Source: REEB76 sp049698775 | Lineage (GTDB): Bacteria > Pseudomonadota > Gammaproteobacteria > Natronospirales > REEB76 | DNA: 43,585 nucleotides | Direction of reading: 5' to 3' | NCBI GenBank assembly: GCA_049698775.1 | Contig: JBAVYM010000070.1 | Location: 1 to 43,585 of the forward strand | Part shown: positions 43,452 to 43,585 of the stretch, in pieces | How positions within the stretch are numbered: position 1 is the stretch's first letter | Layout of the letters: every line of letters begins with the position of its first letter | The notes under the pieces: model-generated | The model's database searches: none | What the model was told of the DNA's origin: nothing | The model's input: only the letters and a program-made list of their open reading frames with translations | Program-made: the position numbers and the translations under genes

Positions 43452-43585
43452 TTACTCCAGTATCTTCGCGACCACGCCGGCGCCGACGGTGCGGCCGCCT
43501 TCGCGGATGGCGAAGCGCAGGCCGTCTTCCATGGCGATCGGGCTGATCAGGGATACCACCATCTTGATGTTGTCACCCGGCATCA
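43452..43585 (-). CDS. tuf: elongation factor Tu, C-terminal end only
   Basis: The last 43 residues plus stop of EF-Tu are present (MPGDNIKMVVSLISPIAMED, then GLRFAIREGGRTVGAGVVA and KILE). This is part of domain 3. The rest lies outside the window. tuf directly upstream of rpsJ is the usual gammaproteobacterial arrangement (str operon end). Confidence 0.97.
   Translation of the reverse strand, partial: MPGDNIKMVVSLISPIAMEDGLRFAIREGGRTVGAGVVAKILE

Overview
The window looks like a chromosomal segment of a gammaproteobacterium. The main reasons are the complete S10-spc-alpha ribosomal protein order, from the end of tuf and rpsJ through rplQ, followed by uvrA, an MFS transporter and ssb. That uvrA/MFS/ssb neighbourhood next to rplQ is familiar from gammaproteobacteria such as Pseudomonas. 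Placement below class is uncertain; a sulfur-metabolising lineage is only an inference. Nearly everything is on the minus strand; uvrA is the only clear plus-strand gene.

Region A (about 1-19000) is an accessory cell-surface polysaccharide locus. In transcription order (descending coordinates) it has two tandem Wzz-like chain-length regulators (one with a one-base frameshift), a fused ATP sulfurylase/APS kinase (PAPS synthesis), a WbpA-type UDP-sugar 6-dehydrogenase, a CapD-type 4,6-dehydratase, a UDP-sulfoquinovose synthase, a sulfotransferase, a Wzy/WaaL-like polymerase, a Wzx flippase, a GNAT/FemAB-like acyltransferase and a GT2 glycosyltransferase. A secreted FG-GAP protein with a GlyGly-CTERM-like tail follows, flanked by FG-GAP gene debris. 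Then come a DegT/DnrJ aminotransferase, a PglC-type phosphoglycosyl transferase and a methyltransferase. Many junctions overlap by 1-10 nt, so much of it is co-transcribed. This part is visibly more AT-rich than the ribosomal block. The combination of UDP-sulfoquinovose synthase, sulfotransferase and dedicated PAPS synthesis predicts a glycan carrying sulfonate and/or sulfate groups. I regard this as the most interesting system in the window.

Region B (19105-24357) holds ssb, an MFS exporter and a tightly overlapping rfbACDB operon for dTDP-L-rhamnose. The rfb genes sit between the MFS gene and uvrA.

Region C (24590-29259) holds uvrA and two tandem paralogous methyltransferases of unknown substrate.

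Region D (29314-43585) is the S10-spc-alpha superoperon, including secY, rpoA and the 37-residue rpmJ, ending at a clear intrinsic terminator at 29314-29340. Oddities here are a long Lys/Ala tail on L17, an N-terminal extension on S11, an AT-rich direct repeat between rpsS and rplB, and a 159-nt hairpin-containing gap between rpsJ and rplC. I saw no tRNA, rRNA, CRISPR array or insertion sequence.
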